64,000 nt of DNA from Amphimedon queenslandica (lineage: Eukaryota; Porifera; Demospongiae; Haplosclerida; Niphatidae): NCBI RefSeq assembly GCF_000090795.2, contig NW_003546265.1:157651-221650 (forward strand), read 5' to 3'. Every line of letters begins with the position of its first letter. Position 1 is the stretch's first letter. The position numbers and the translations under genes were made by a program. Under the pieces are notes generated by a model. It was not told the DNA's origin. It did not search any database and saw nothing but the letters and a program-made list of their open reading frames with translations. Below are positions 53,301 to 64,000 of this stretch, one piece after another.

Positions 53301-56300
53301 AAAAAAATTTATAAAAATGGAAAATTCTCAAAATTTTATTTTTGGTCAAATTTGACCAAAATCCCTGTACTATAGTACAGGGACTTTCGTCCAATTTTGG
53401 AGCAAATTTAAAAATCTGTAAAAAAATCCAAATTTGATTGGAATTAGCTCAAACTTTCTACACAACATTAGAACATGTATATGTATCAGAAAAAATTATA
53501 AAAATAGAGAATTCTCAAAATTTTATTTTTGGTCAAATTTGACCAAAATCCCTGTACTATAGTACAGGGACTTTCGCCCAATTTTGGAGCAAATTTAAAA
53601 ATCTGTAAAAAATCCAAATTTGATTGGAATTAGCTCAAACTTTCTACACAACATTAGAACATGTATATGTATCAAAAAAATTTATAAAAATGGAAAATTC
53701 TCAAAATTTTATTTTTGGTCAAATTTGATCAAAATCCCTGTACTATAGTACAGGGACTTTCGCCCGATTTTGGAGCAAATTTAAAAATCTGTAAAAAATC
53801 CAAATTTGATTGGAATTAGCTCAAACTTTCTACACAACATTAGAACATGTATATGTATCAGAAAAAATTATAAAAATAGAGAATTTTCAAAATTTTATTT
53901 TTGGTCAAATTTGACCAAAATCCCTGTACCATAGTACAGGGACTTTCGCCCAATTTTGGAGCAAATTTAAAAATCTGTAAAAAATCCAAATTTAATTTGG
54001 AATTAGTTCAAACTTTCTACACAACATTAGAACATGTATATGTATCAGAAAAAATTATAAAAATCAAGAATTCTCAAAATTTTTTTTGGTCAAATTTGAC
54101 CAAAGTTCATCAGGAAAAATTATAGCACCAAAAAATTTTAATGTTATTTTTGACAAAATTTGCCTAAAGTTTGTATCATAGTACTGGAACAAAATTAGTA
54201 AAGAAAATTCTATTTTATCATAACCAGCTCAACAATTCCACAACATAAAAAATGTTCATGCATCAAAGAAATAACACTGACCTTTAATTTTTATGCAAGT
54301 CTCATGAAACCTATGCTTGCTGTTTACAACTGAAGTCTCAGATACAACCTCTCGCTTAGCTCTCATATTTTGTCCAACTGATGCTATGTAGAATGTTAGC
54401 ATATTGCTTGAGAGTTGTCTGAAAATGTGCTGCCTTGGCTGTAAAAAGTTAATGGTGTCATTAAGCAAGTATACCTCACCAGTCATAGCTTGAATCGAAT
54501 AGGTTATTATGACTGGCAAACGAGTGGGAGTGTGATTATGTAGTGAAGCATGGAATGAAATATTTGTTAAAATTAGATTAGTCACAGAATGATGAGTGTT
54601 AAATGAAGAAATTAACGGCTTAATTTTATCAAAGAGGCTTGCGTTTGCTCTCACGCTGTTATGATAGCTTTCGTTTGCAACGAAATACAAATTTTCCAAT
54701 AGTGCAATCCTTTCTTCAAGCCTTGTTATGTTAGCTTTGCTTCTGATGAAGTTAATTTCTGCTGCTTCTAAACTGATCAACAAGTTGACGTAAGCATCAT
54801 ACAACTGACTTATTGTCTGGTTGATTGAAATAAAATCTGTGGCAAAATTTTCCAAGCAATGGATCTTGCTATTAAAACACGAAGCATTTGTTAGTTTATA
54901 AAAACACGTAGAGGTATGACACTTTGAAGCATTACTTATTAAAGTGTTATTTGCAATAATGCACAATCCTCTTGTACTCTGATTAACCATTTTATTAAGA
55001 TACTCTGTGTTATACTTATACGTGGACACTTGGACTTTAGTACTTTTACAGCAACTCATCTGTGAAAAGTAAACAAATCTGAGCCATTTTGTCTCCCAAC
55101 ACGATTGACATTGAATCTGCTGCTGCCATTCCTTGGCTACGACCTTTCTAATGTTCTTAGTAGCACTGTTTACGAGCTCATTCTTAGCACAGGTACCAGG
55201 CACAGATAATCTAATATTACCATTGACAGCATAACAATTGACTCCAGCTTCACACTCTCTCCTACAAGGTCCTTTCTCATTACATAGCAATTCATTGTAT
55301 GATAGAGAATTGTTGTGTAATAAATAGTCTTCTAGAACTCTTGTCAAATTATCAAGAGCTACATTTACTTTACTTTGTAATGATGTCAGTGAATCATTAC
55401 TTTTTCCCAGGGCCTCTTCTTTGGTTGAAAGATCTGCCAAACTCTTCGCTAGCTCATTATTTATATCATCACGCCATGTTTGAGAGATTGCGACACTCTC
55501 TTCTGCTTTTCTAGCCCTACTTATCACATCCTGTAGCTCAATCTGTAAGTGACGGGAGAGATAGGAGGTAAGTTCAGAGTGAAAACTGTTTGGTTTTTCG
55601 AGAAACATTCCATCAAGCTCCATAGTAGATGACTGATTGGTGAATAGAGTACCGACAATATGTACGTCAAAGTCCATGAATATTTTAGCATCAGTTTCAA
55701 ACGTGAGCTCTTTGCTGTTGATGTTTACATCAGTAGTTGATACGGAATTAAGGAATGAAACATTAACTGATTGAAGGATTCCATACATGGCATCATCATT
55801 AGAAGTATAATGAAGCTTAATTACTGAATCTCTCTCCAACGTGAAGCGTTCAAAGTTGTAGGGGATGGACGATAATGGATAAGAATTTAGAAGGAAAGTA
55901 GCAGAAGGAGTAGGATTGGTAGTACCAGGTAGAAGAATGATGTGTCTTAGTTGTTGAGGAAAGTGAAGGTCTCCAATGTTAAGAGAGAAGCAATCTGATG
56001 TTAAGCTGACATTGTTTAAATTTAAAGACTCGTCCAGGCTAAGGAAAGCAAATACTTGACAACGGTTGACAAAAGGTGGGACAGAAAAATGTTTACGATA
56101 AAATGGATCGCTAGCAGTGCTGTCATGTATGAGTATTGCTGATAGACCAATTGGAAGCTCTGAAACTGAATTTACACCTAAATATGACAACAAGCCCATT
56201 TAATAATGATAGTGATAATGGATACTGACCTGATATTGGGTAAGTAAATAGGACAGGGTCTTTGGTTGTTGTCATTTTCAAATGAACTGGTTTATGATTT

Positions 56301-59300
56301 ATTACTGTTGTTATATTAAGACTCAGTTCTCCCATTAACAGTCCTGGAACCTGTATAGGGTAACAGAAACAATGTAATTATTTGGAGTATTTCATTAGGT
56401 GAATATCAGGCATTAGAAATTTATAATAACTTGCCTCTCTTTTAATATTGGGTTGGTAATAAGCAGATCCTTTGAAGTTAAGGTCCACTTTAAGATTTGC
56501 TCCACCAGTGAATATCCTTTGATAGTCAACATTAACCTGATACTGATACACCAAAGGCAGAGAAGGAGAGAAATACTGAGATCCATTCCAATATTGCCGT
56601 AAAGGTTTGTGTAGCTTCGCTGAAAAAACTATCCCATTCTCCTGTAGTGAAATACTTTTAAAATCAGCTCTAGCATTCCCAGATAGCAGCAAACTCAAGA
56701 CATTTGCTGATCCAGTGGTTGTTTGTCCTGATACAAGTTGAGGAGGTATCACAGAGTGCAGAGTAGGAGCAATGCTACTGCACATATCAATAAGGATACA
56801 AAATGGATTGCTAGCCAGCGGATAAAGAAATGTCGGATAAGAATCTATCATTACCAGCAGACGTGATGTTGTCCTCAAGGCATATAATAAAGATGGAGTG
56901 TTTGGTAGGTCAAATGAACCACATCCAGTAATTCCTTTCACCTCACTAGCTGTTCCAATAGATGCCATGAAATCATGAGCTGAATAAGATGAAGCAGGCG
57001 TCCTTGAATGTATGTCCACTCTCAGCCATGACGGAAGAAAACTTTTGACACTTGTCAAGAAAGATTCGGCAAGACTTCTGTACTGAAGTATTTCCTCGAT
57101 AGTACGAACACTGAAAACTAATGACGGATCAAGTTTTTGACATTGCCAATTAGAGGCTTCATTGCACGTGTTGCATTGCTTGGCAGAATAATGAGTACCC
57201 AATGAAAAAGGAGATGGATTTAATTCTAAACCTGCAACAGATAATGGTAGGTACAGTGAGGATGTACTTATATGGACAACACCAGCAGTAACGCTTGCAT
57301 CATCACCCCACTGGCAATAAGAGTGCAATGTAAGATTAGAGGAGCACTGATATTTTGATAAATCAAGAGTCTTTCTACAGCATCCTATCCCAAGATGACC
57401 TCTCTGTAGACCTTGAGTGGTGAAATAGTCGGATTCATCTCTAACAGTGCGCTCATTTGCAGTGATCATGTATATTGAATCATCAGGCTTGAGGTATGGC
57501 GAACCAGGCATCACGGTATAACTGACCTTAAAAATACCTGGCTTCTTAGCTTGTACAGTGTAAGAGACTCTCTTGAGAAAACTAATTGTTGGTGAATCAA
57601 CACTGAGTGAACTGTTATCACTGGAAGTAATTGTTATCATAGTTTGAACAGAAAGTTCAGATGAAACTGATACAGTTTCATAGCTACCATTAGTTAGTAC
57701 TGGGACTGATTCAATTGCGATGTAACCCAATTGACATCTCTCCCCTGTTCTACCTGTTCCTTGACAGTTGCACTGTATGGAACCATCACTAACAGAACAC
57801 ACTCCAGGACCACAGGGATTAGGATCACACACATCTTGCACTATAAATTTAAATAGTCAAAAAAGGGACACTTCTAAAATAAACGTCATACTTTTGCAGC
57901 TCCTTTGTGGGTACCAGTCTACACTCGAGTTATCAGAAGTGACAGTACAAGTTTGTGTCCATATAGTCTCAGAGTTACTATTAGTAGGAGCATATCCAGT
58001 GCCACATAAAAGCTGGCATTGGTCTTGATACTCATTTGTGCATGGATAAAGCACCAGTCTATCCTCATTACCCATCAGTACAGGACACTGTGACTTAACG
58101 CAGAAGAACTCTTCACCTGACCATGATTGGTTTGATCCGAGACAAGAACGAAATGACGAGCCTCTTACATCATAGCCAGGATTACACCAAAACGTGCAGT
58201 TCTGATCCGTCACTTGATCTCCACTGCAAGTCATTTGACCATTAGACGGCTCCATTAGTAATGGACAGTTTTTAGCTGAGGAGGGAGAATAACAGCTAGT
58301 ACATGTGTACCAATGAAAAACAAAATACCGATTGGGAATTAGTAAAGACTAACAATGAATTGTGTATGTTTATGAATAAAACTCAACAAACGATATGTGT
58401 TAAAAAATAAACGATTGCTTTTACCATAATATCATTTTTAGAAAGTAAGAATCAAGCATAATTACCTTTGCAAAGAGAGCCGTTTTTAGTATATCCTTCA
58501 CGACATTCGCAATCATAAGATCCGATGGTATTAACACAAATGTGCTGACAATTGCCATTAGCAACAGAGCATTCATTTACATCTAAATATGGAAGTAATG
58601 TTAAATGTTTCTGATAAGGAATCCCATACTCACCAATGCAGGTTACTCTATCATCAGATAATGAGTAACCGGTGAGACAATCGCAATAAAATCCACCGGC
58701 ACTGTTAATACAAACTTGTGAGCAATTAGAAGTATTCATAGTACATTCATTTATGTCTATCGATGTAGATCTACATACTCACAACTAAATTAGATAAAGC
58801 ATGCACTCACCAAAGCATGATGTGTGATCAGGGCTAAGTGAGTAGCCTTTATGACAACTGCAGCTAAAGGAACCATTTGTATTTATACAGGTTTGCCCAC
58901 ATCCACCATTATTATTCAAGCATTCATTAACATCTGTTGAGTGATGATGAAGAGAAGCAGAATTGATTAAACCATATAGCGGACTCTTTATTAAACCCAC
59001 CTTGACATGAGTGTGCATCATTGCTTAGGATATAGCCAGGATAGCAAGAGCAGCTGTAACGTCCGATGTCATTGATACAGACCTGGTGACAGCTGGAACT
59101 GCCATCATTGCATTCGTTAATATCTGTAAAGAGTAAACAAATGAAATCACTGGATTCCATTCTTAACTATATAGCTGTTGCTATAGGTTACATAGTAGAG
59201 TCTAGTTGCAATTGCCACTAAAGTTAATTATGCCAACATACCATCACAGGCACTTGAATTAGTAGAGGAAAGCTGATAACCAGGCCGACAGCTACAATAG

Positions 59301-60940
59301 AAGCTTCCTATTGTATTATGACAGATCTGTTGGCAGTTATGTTTGCCAGTGCAGCACTCACAATGATCTAAAGATACAATACAGTATTAGGTGAAGGAAT
59401 GCAGATCAAATTACCAGCACATGAAACTTGATCCTCTAGCAATAAGTAGCCATTGTTGCAGGAACAGTTGTATGAGCCAGGTGTGTTTGTACATGTTTGA
59501 TTACAGCCTCCGTTGTCAACCAAGCACTCATCAATTTCTATAAAGCAAACATGCAAAATAATGAACAACTTTCGAATAAAAGTACCCGAGCATGTTTGAT
59601 TGTCATATTCTAATTCGTATCCATCATGGCAGCCACATTCATAGCTACCCGGTGTGTTGATACACTTTTGTTCACACCAAGAGTCATTGCTGGCATTGCT
59701 TATCTGTGATCCAATTGTGACATTTCCATTCGTACACTCATTAGTATCTGTAAAAAAAGATTAACAATGAGACTGCTCAGACAACAAATCAATTTTAGCA
59801 AGACGTAGCATATTTTGCATGAACAAGATATGCTTTGCTTATCAACACTCTAACTGATATGACTAGGTCTTCACTATAATATAAATATGACTCACCTATG
59901 CATGTATGATCGTCATAAGCTAAATAGTAACCACTTGGACAGTGACAGGAGTAAGTACCAAAGCCATTAACACACTCGTGGCTGCAGCCACCATTGTAAC
60001 TGCTACACTCATCAATATCTATAATAATATTTAAAAGGAATTTTTGTGTTTGAAGTAATAGTAAATAGTTATAATTGTACTAAAATAAATCAAATCATGC
60101 AACATGTTTATGGCTTCACTAGCATGAGCAAACAATGTGGGGGTGGACAGCTCACTACTAGAATAGAGTGAGTATAATCAAATCAAGAACACCTTCCACC
60201 CACGATCAAGAGATAACTCTTTTGTAGCAAAACAGACTATCATAATATAAAGTTTATATAAACCTGAGGCACAAGTGGATCCAGTGAAGCCACTATTGCA
60301 GGTGCATGTTTGAGGACTGGTGCATGATCCAAAGATGCAACCGCCAGAGCATACAGCTATTAAAATAAAAAATATATAAGTTTATCTAAATGTACATTAA
60401 CTAAAGTACATTTACTCTAGATAAAATGTACTAACGATATCCGCCATTGATTAGATAAACTAGCTCTAATGGGTCTTACGTTGACAGACTCCGCTTGTTA
60501 AAGAGTAACCAGAGCAGCATTGCGTACTGGAGTAGTATGTTATATGATAGCCAGTCTTGGATTGTGCATAATAGACATACCTATTAAGAAATGCAAGGGC
60601 ATGACATGAGGTATGTAGATAATATAAATATTAGTAAACCTCACCTAGTGTAGTAGCGACTGCATCTGCTCAACCAAAGAAAGCCACAAGAGTACGTTTC
60701 ACGTTGCTGGACCGTGTAGAAAGAAGCATCATAGTATTTATAGGACGAGGTGGTTGAACGAGCGAATGTGCACTGCCCTGTCCCTTGTTGCAGCCTGCAT
60801 GGGTGTGTAGATGCATGTGTCATTAGTGTAAGCTAAGAGTCTATCATATTATATACTCACCCAGTAGCAGAATAGCACCTTTCAGTTAACAGTATCAGTA
60901 AAAGCAAAGGAACAACAAGAACCGCTTTCTGCATTGCCAT
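50311..60940 (-). CDS. Large single-pass receptor: EMI, EGF, CCP, Ig, Cys-rich, TM, tyrosine-rich tail
   Basis: Multi-exon gene, roughly 2,600-2,700 aa. Signal peptide [19 protein letters not shown]-type at 60940; EMI-like domain (60800-60480: [27 protein letters not shown]); one EGF (60360-60270, [18 protein letters not shown]); eight calcium-binding EGF repeats (60020-58460, each D(I/V)(N/D)EC...C..GY); two CCP/sushi repeats (58265-57890); a further EGF (57845-57740, [11 protein letters not shown]); two long N-glycosylated exons without known domains (about 57740-56370 and 56190-54280, the latter with a coiled-coil-like stretch); two Ig domains (52520-51960, YHWIKDD...GEYKCVV and WTWFYKR...GWYQCMA); Cys-rich modules (51540-51100, PGTYS...[10 protein letters not shown]); one membrane segment ([15 protein letters not shown] and [11 protein letters not shown] joined at a splice); and a tail of about 150 residues with YDDV, YEEL, YIKM and YENI. 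No kinase domain. Probably a cell-surface recognition receptor or co-receptor. Some exon limits are approximate. Confidence 0.85.
53060..54255. repeat. Palindromic intronic repeat array E (about six copies)
   Basis: Units of 186-187 bp in a receptor-gene intron. Perfect 20-bp palindromes at 53363-53382, 53550-53569 and 53736-53755, and one with a single change at 53922-53941. Each is preceded by a second perfect palindrome, TTGGTCAAATTTGACCAA (e.g. 53342-53359). The outer units are diverged. This is the longest and most regular array of the family in the window. Confidence 0.93.
53154..53192 (-). repeat. Dispersed element also present at 9273-9312
   Basis: The complement of this stretch (GTGACAATAGAATCAATGGG then GCTTGTCACAGATT) matches 9273-9314, in a WDFY3 intron, with a few changes and a three-base T length difference. 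It interrupts the first unit of repeat array E. Confidence 0.7.
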
Positions 60941-61180
60941 GATTAATAACTTTTAATAACCAGGCAGTTTAATTTTTGGTTTAATAATTAGAATCAGCAA
61001 CCACACTTACCACAGTATCTATGCAGGAACACATTATAGCTGATTTGTAGACTAAATCATGAAGTGCAGCAAAAACAGGAAGTATGCAAGTATACATAAT
61101 ATTACAAGTAGATCCAGATCTAGCAGATTAATAAAAATTATTCTGTTGCCAGGATTAAGCATTCTAAGTCTCTTCTGCAA

Positions 61181-62095
61181 ATGGATGGAGTCAACTATAC
61201 TCTCAGTGAAGATATTAATGGTCCTCTGTTAGCAGCTGTGCTTACCCTACAGATGATAGGAGCATTGGTTGCTAATGGCATTGTCCTCATTGCTACTCTC
61301 TCTCAATATAAATCCTTAAAGCTACCATCTACAATCCTCTTCACTTCACTCATTATCATGCACCTTGTAATGGCTCTCCTGTATATTCCGTCTTGGATAC
61401 TGTCAGCTGCAAGTGGAGGATGGATCTTTGGCAGAACAATGCAAGTGAAAGAAGGTACTTGTAAATTTGCTGGATTCATATTGTGGTACATCATACTAGT
61501 CATATACATGACATTAGCTGCCATATCTGTTGATCGCTGGTTGTTCATAGTCAAGCCTCAACTCTACAAGCAATTCATGAAGCCCAAGGTAGCCCTGACC
61601 ATCATTGCTAGTATATGGATACTGGCTGCATTAATAAATAGCACACCTTTCTACGGGATAGGTAGATTTAGATATGCAATTTATGGCTCATGTGTACCAA
61701 CATTTGAAGAACAGTTTGTTTATGTTGTCCTAATGATGGCCATCTTTCTTGCAATATCTGCTGTTATCCTTGTGACTTCAGTTTGGACTTATATCTTTAC
61801 AAAAAAGTTTATCCAAGAGCACTCAGAGCTAGAAGAGAGCAGTGTCTATGTTTCAAGAAAGAGACGATTGATAGGAATATTTGGTGTGATGCTTATTGCA
61901 TATTTTGTGTGCTTTTCGCCAGGTTACATATTTGGATTTCTAAGTCAGATATACGATCTACACGATTTATCATATGCCATTGCGTTGGTGTTTTTTATGA
62001 TGATAACTATCATCAATCCAATCATTCAGTCTTACTTCAGACCAGATGTGAAAAAAGCATTTGTTAAACTCAAAATCAAATGTCTCAACATTTGA
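61181..62095 (+). CDS. Rhodopsin-class G protein-coupled receptor, intact
   Basis: 304 aa, single exon, ATG at 61181. Seven hydrophobic segments: TM1 LQMIGALVANGIVLIATL (with the class A Asn), TM2 ILFTSLIIMHLVMALLYIP, TM3 after EGTCKF with AISVDRWLFIV (DRW for DRY), TM4 ALTIIASIWILAALINSTPF, ECL2 with the partner cysteine in GSCVPTF, TM5 VLMMAIFLAISAVILVTSVW, TM6 IFGVMLIAYFVCFSPGYIFG, TM7 ITIINPIIQSYF (NPIIQ for NPxxY). Conserved disulphide cysteines are present. The usual TM2 aspartate appears to be histidine, so sodium-pocket coupling may differ. Ligand unknown. It is divergent from the receptor gene, with 240 bp between the start codons, and heads a local GPCR cluster. Confidence 0.9.
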   Translation: MDGVNYTLSEDINGPLLAAVLTLQMIGALVANGIVLIATLSQYKSLKLPSTILFTSLIIMHLVMALLYIPSWILSAASGGWIFGRTMQVKEGTCKFAGFILWYIILVIYMTLAAISVDRWLFIVKPQLYKQFMKPKVALTIIASIWILAALINSTPFYGIGRFRYAIYGSCVPTFEEQFVYVVLMMAIFLAISAVILVTSVWTYIFTKKFIQEHSELEESSVYVSRKRRLIGIFGVMLIAYFVCFSPGYIFGFLSQIYDLHDLSYAIALVFFMMITIINPIIQSYFRPDVKKAFVKLKIKCLNI

Positions 62096-62632
62096 AGGAT
62101 CTCTGATTCTGTTTGTTCACTAAGTACTAACTTAATAATTTTAGAATGTAGCACGTATCATTTTTATTAATATGATAATGTTTATAAAACAATTGATTTA
62201 AATGCTGGCTGTCAAACCAATGTGTACATATATGAATCTATATACAGGGTTTCCTACAAAGCAAGCAACACAGCATATTTATGAGCTGACAAACACTACG
62301 TTACATGCATGCATCGCATTTGAAAAAAACTTTAATAATTCATAAAAAATCTAATTTGAATCAAAATCAACTCAAAGTTGATACACAATATAAGGACATG
62401 TATACATATTTTTTTTAAATTATAAAAATAGAAAAATGCTTTTCTTGAGACACACTATCTAATTATTGGTAAGCCAATACATCCACTGTACTAATTCTTG
62501 GCAGAGATCATAGACTAAACTAGACTATTATAGCCAGGAAAAACAGAAATCACATTAAACACCAAGACGCCTATAATTTAATATTATTAGAACAGTTTAA
62601 TTACACTGCTACATAGTGTAAATTTTAATATC
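62096..62632. other. Intergenic with a palindromic-family repeat fragment
   Basis: Downstream flank of the intact GPCR. At about 62319-62450 a decayed unit of the palindromic repeat family (AATCTAATTTGAATCAAAAT, CTCAAAGTTGATACACAATA, AAATTATAAAAATAGAAAA) without the palindromic core. Confidence 0.65.
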
Positions 62633-62978
62633 ATGAATTTAGAGTCATCAGACAACTTTACCATTATTGAAGGTCTACCACTAGCAGCTGCACTTGCGAT
62701 TCAAAATGATAGGAGCATCGGTTGCTAATGGTATTGTCCTCATTGCTACTCTCTCTCAATATAAATCCTTAAAGCTACCATCTACAATGCTCTTTACTTC
62801 AGGACTACTTGAAACTATCAGGTGACATCTACGTATCCAAAAAAAGAAGATTGGTTGGGATATTTTGTTGGACACATAATCTGTTTCCTTCCTGCTTTGA
62901 GTGTTACTTTTTCTAAGTCAAATCTTTGACCCAAATTGGAAGCATTACATTCTGCACTTATACTTTTCTTCATGGTAA
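62633..62978 (+). pseudogene. Broken GPCR copy
   Basis: Begins like the intact gene (MNLESSDNFTIIEGLPLAAA, then TM1 GASVANGIVLIATLSQYKS) but has a one-base insertion near 62703, so the start codon frame is lost. Around 62800-62820 the sequence jumps from the TM1/TM2 loop directly to the third intracellular loop (SGDIYVSKKRRLVGIF), so TM2 to TM5 are deleted. The TM6-7 part is also shifted (FLSQIFDPNWKHYILHLYF, stop at 62978). It cannot give a working receptor. Confidence 0.85.
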
Positions 62979-63164
62979 ATATCTTGTACTTGAGATCTGA
63001 TATTAAAAAAGGCTCTAAATCAAATTTTATTATAAAGTTTGTAAATATAATTCTCTCGTTGATACAATTACTCCTATAAGGACTGTTAATATTTAGAAGT
63101 GTGGCCAATTTGTGACCAGACATAACAACAATTATTGGTATTGTAGTGACAATATGTTTTTTTA

Positions 63165-63225
63165 GATTTTTATAAATAAACAGACAGGCCCATACAGGCA
63201 CACAGCAGTCATGAACAAAAAATAT
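63165..63225 (-). pseudogene. Short GPCR scrap (ECL2/TM5)
   Basis: The minus strand encodes HDCCVPVWACLF, matching AYGCCVPVWEGQF of the neighbouring truncated receptor at both DNA and protein level over about 35 bp. No further receptor sequence is recognisable around it. Confidence 0.55.
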
Positions 63226-63251
63226 CGGTAAACAGATAATATAAGAAGATT

Positions 63252-64000
63252 TCACTTGTAACTTGTAACTGTGAATGACTTCCCAGCTTCAGTGTTATTA
63301 TGGACACTGGATCGAATACAGAATCTCTTGCATTTGGCGTAGAAAGCAGTCAGTACTTTCTTAATCTCAGGCCTGAAATATGACTGAATCATAGGATTGA
63401 TTATAATAACATTAATGAACAGTGACAAAACTGTTGCATATGCTGAGAGTTCCAGATCAAAGATTTGGCTAAGGACAGCAACAATAAAACCAGGAGCGAA
63501 GCAAACGGCATATCCTGAAAGCATTGCCCCAAATATTCCAATTAGTCTCCTGTTCCTTGATACATAGACGCAACTATCTGCTAGAGCAGCTTGCTCCTGG
63601 ATAAACTTGCGTGTGAAAATAAAAGTCCAAACTGACGTTGCAATTATGACGCATAACACGATAAAGTTAAACGAAGCAATGAATAAGAGGTAGCCAAATT
63701 GTCCCTCCCATACAGGCACACAGCAGCCATAAGCTGAATATCTGAACTCTCCCAACCCGTAGAAAGGTGTGCTATTTATTAATGCAGCCAGTATCCATAT
63801 ACTAACAATGATAGTCAGGGCTACCTTGGGCTTCATGAATTGCTTGTAGAGTTGAGACTTGACTATGAACAACCAGCGATCAACAGATATGGCAGCTAAT
63901 GTCATGTATATGACTAGTATGATGTACCAGAATATGTAAGCAACATATTTACAGGTACCTTCTTTCTCTTCAACTGTTCTACCAAAGATCCATTCTCCAG
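63252..64000 (-). CDS. Rhodopsin-class GPCR, paralogue, N terminus beyond the window
   Basis: Open frame from the right edge (EWIFGRTVEEKEGTCKYVAY) to the stop at 63252. TM3 with AAISVDRWLFIVKSQLYKQF, TM4 ALTIIVSIWILAALINSTPF, ECL2 cysteine in YGCCVPVWEG, TM5 FIVLCVIIATSVWTFIFT, TM6 AVCFAPGFIVAVLS, TM7 IIINPMIQSYFRPEI and a Cys-rich tail (KCKRFC, possible palmitoylation). Very close to the intact receptor at 61181-62095, so a recent tandem duplicate in inverted orientation. TM1, TM2 and the start codon lie outside. Confidence 0.92.
   Translation of the reverse strand, partial: GEWIFGRTVEEKEGTCKYVAYIFWYIILVIYMTLAAISVDRWLFIVKSQLYKQFMKPKVALTIIVSIWILAALINSTPFYGLGEFRYSAYGCCVPVWEGQFGYLLFIASFNFIVLCVIIATSVWTFIFTRKFIQEQAALADSCVYVSRNRRLIGIFGAMLSGYAVCFAPGFIVAVLSQIFDLELSAYATVLSLFINVIIINPMIQSYFRPEIKKVLTAFYAKCKRFCIRSSVHNNTEAGKSFTVTSYK

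Noticed and set aside
53060-54255. Palindromic arrays as CRISPR or rDNA spacers
   Set aside because: Unit length of 186 bp without unique spacers, and position inside introns.
61303-61554. Minus-strand frame within the GPCR
   Set aside because: Antisense shadow of a gene with all class A GPCR landmarks.

Overview
The window looks like nuclear DNA of an early-branching animal, most likely a demosponge close to Amphimedon (inference from gene content and style; no species marker is present). Genes are AT-rich, tightly packed and cut by many short GT-AG introns of about 50-500 bp, so most proteins had to be assembled exon by exon. The animal character shows in a WDFY3/ALFY orthologue, linker histones H1, death-fold proteins, a NIK-like kinase with a TAZ-type zinc finger, a modular EMI/EGF/CCP/Ig receptor and rhodopsin-class GPCRs.

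Layout. 1-883 (-): 5' part of a galactosylceramidase gene. 1011-2337 (-): diphthamide synthase subunit DPH1. 2467-23371 (-): one 21-kb gene for a PH-BEACH-WD40-FYVE autophagy scaffold, orthologous to WDFY3; its C-terminal end contains two short exons that lack methionine, and a MITE lies in the intron between them. 23712-25985 (-): two linker histone H1 genes, one ending in AATAAA signals, the other in a canonical-looking histone stem-loop; they share promoter blocks. 27483-28052 (-): a small single death-domain protein. 29597-33582 (+): 668-aa TAZ-like zinc finger/NIK-like kinase. 34311-34681 (+): a 72-aa basic protein of unknown function. 35330-37178 (+): type II membrane protein with a Rossmann-like half and a glycosyltransferase-like half. 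37345-46878 (-): large ankyrin/death-domain protein with a 15-copy in-frame tandem repeat. 47873-48786 (+): adaptor with two death folds. 48832-50163 (-): ankyrin protein ending in a CaaX-type motif. 50311-60940 (-): large single-pass receptor with docking tyrosines in its tail. 61181-64000: an intact GPCR, a broken GPCR copy, a GPCR scrap and a second, truncated GPCR.

How the genes relate. The kinase, three death-fold proteins, ankyrin proteins and receptor are plausible parts of innate-immune or cell-death signalling, but a functional link is inference from family membership and position only.

A striking non-coding theme is a repeat family of about 178-187 bp, built around a perfect palindrome, forming short arrays in introns of at least four unrelated genes; a sister version keeps the palindrome at the same place with a different sequence. 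Self-complementary TACATG repeats are also abundant throughout.
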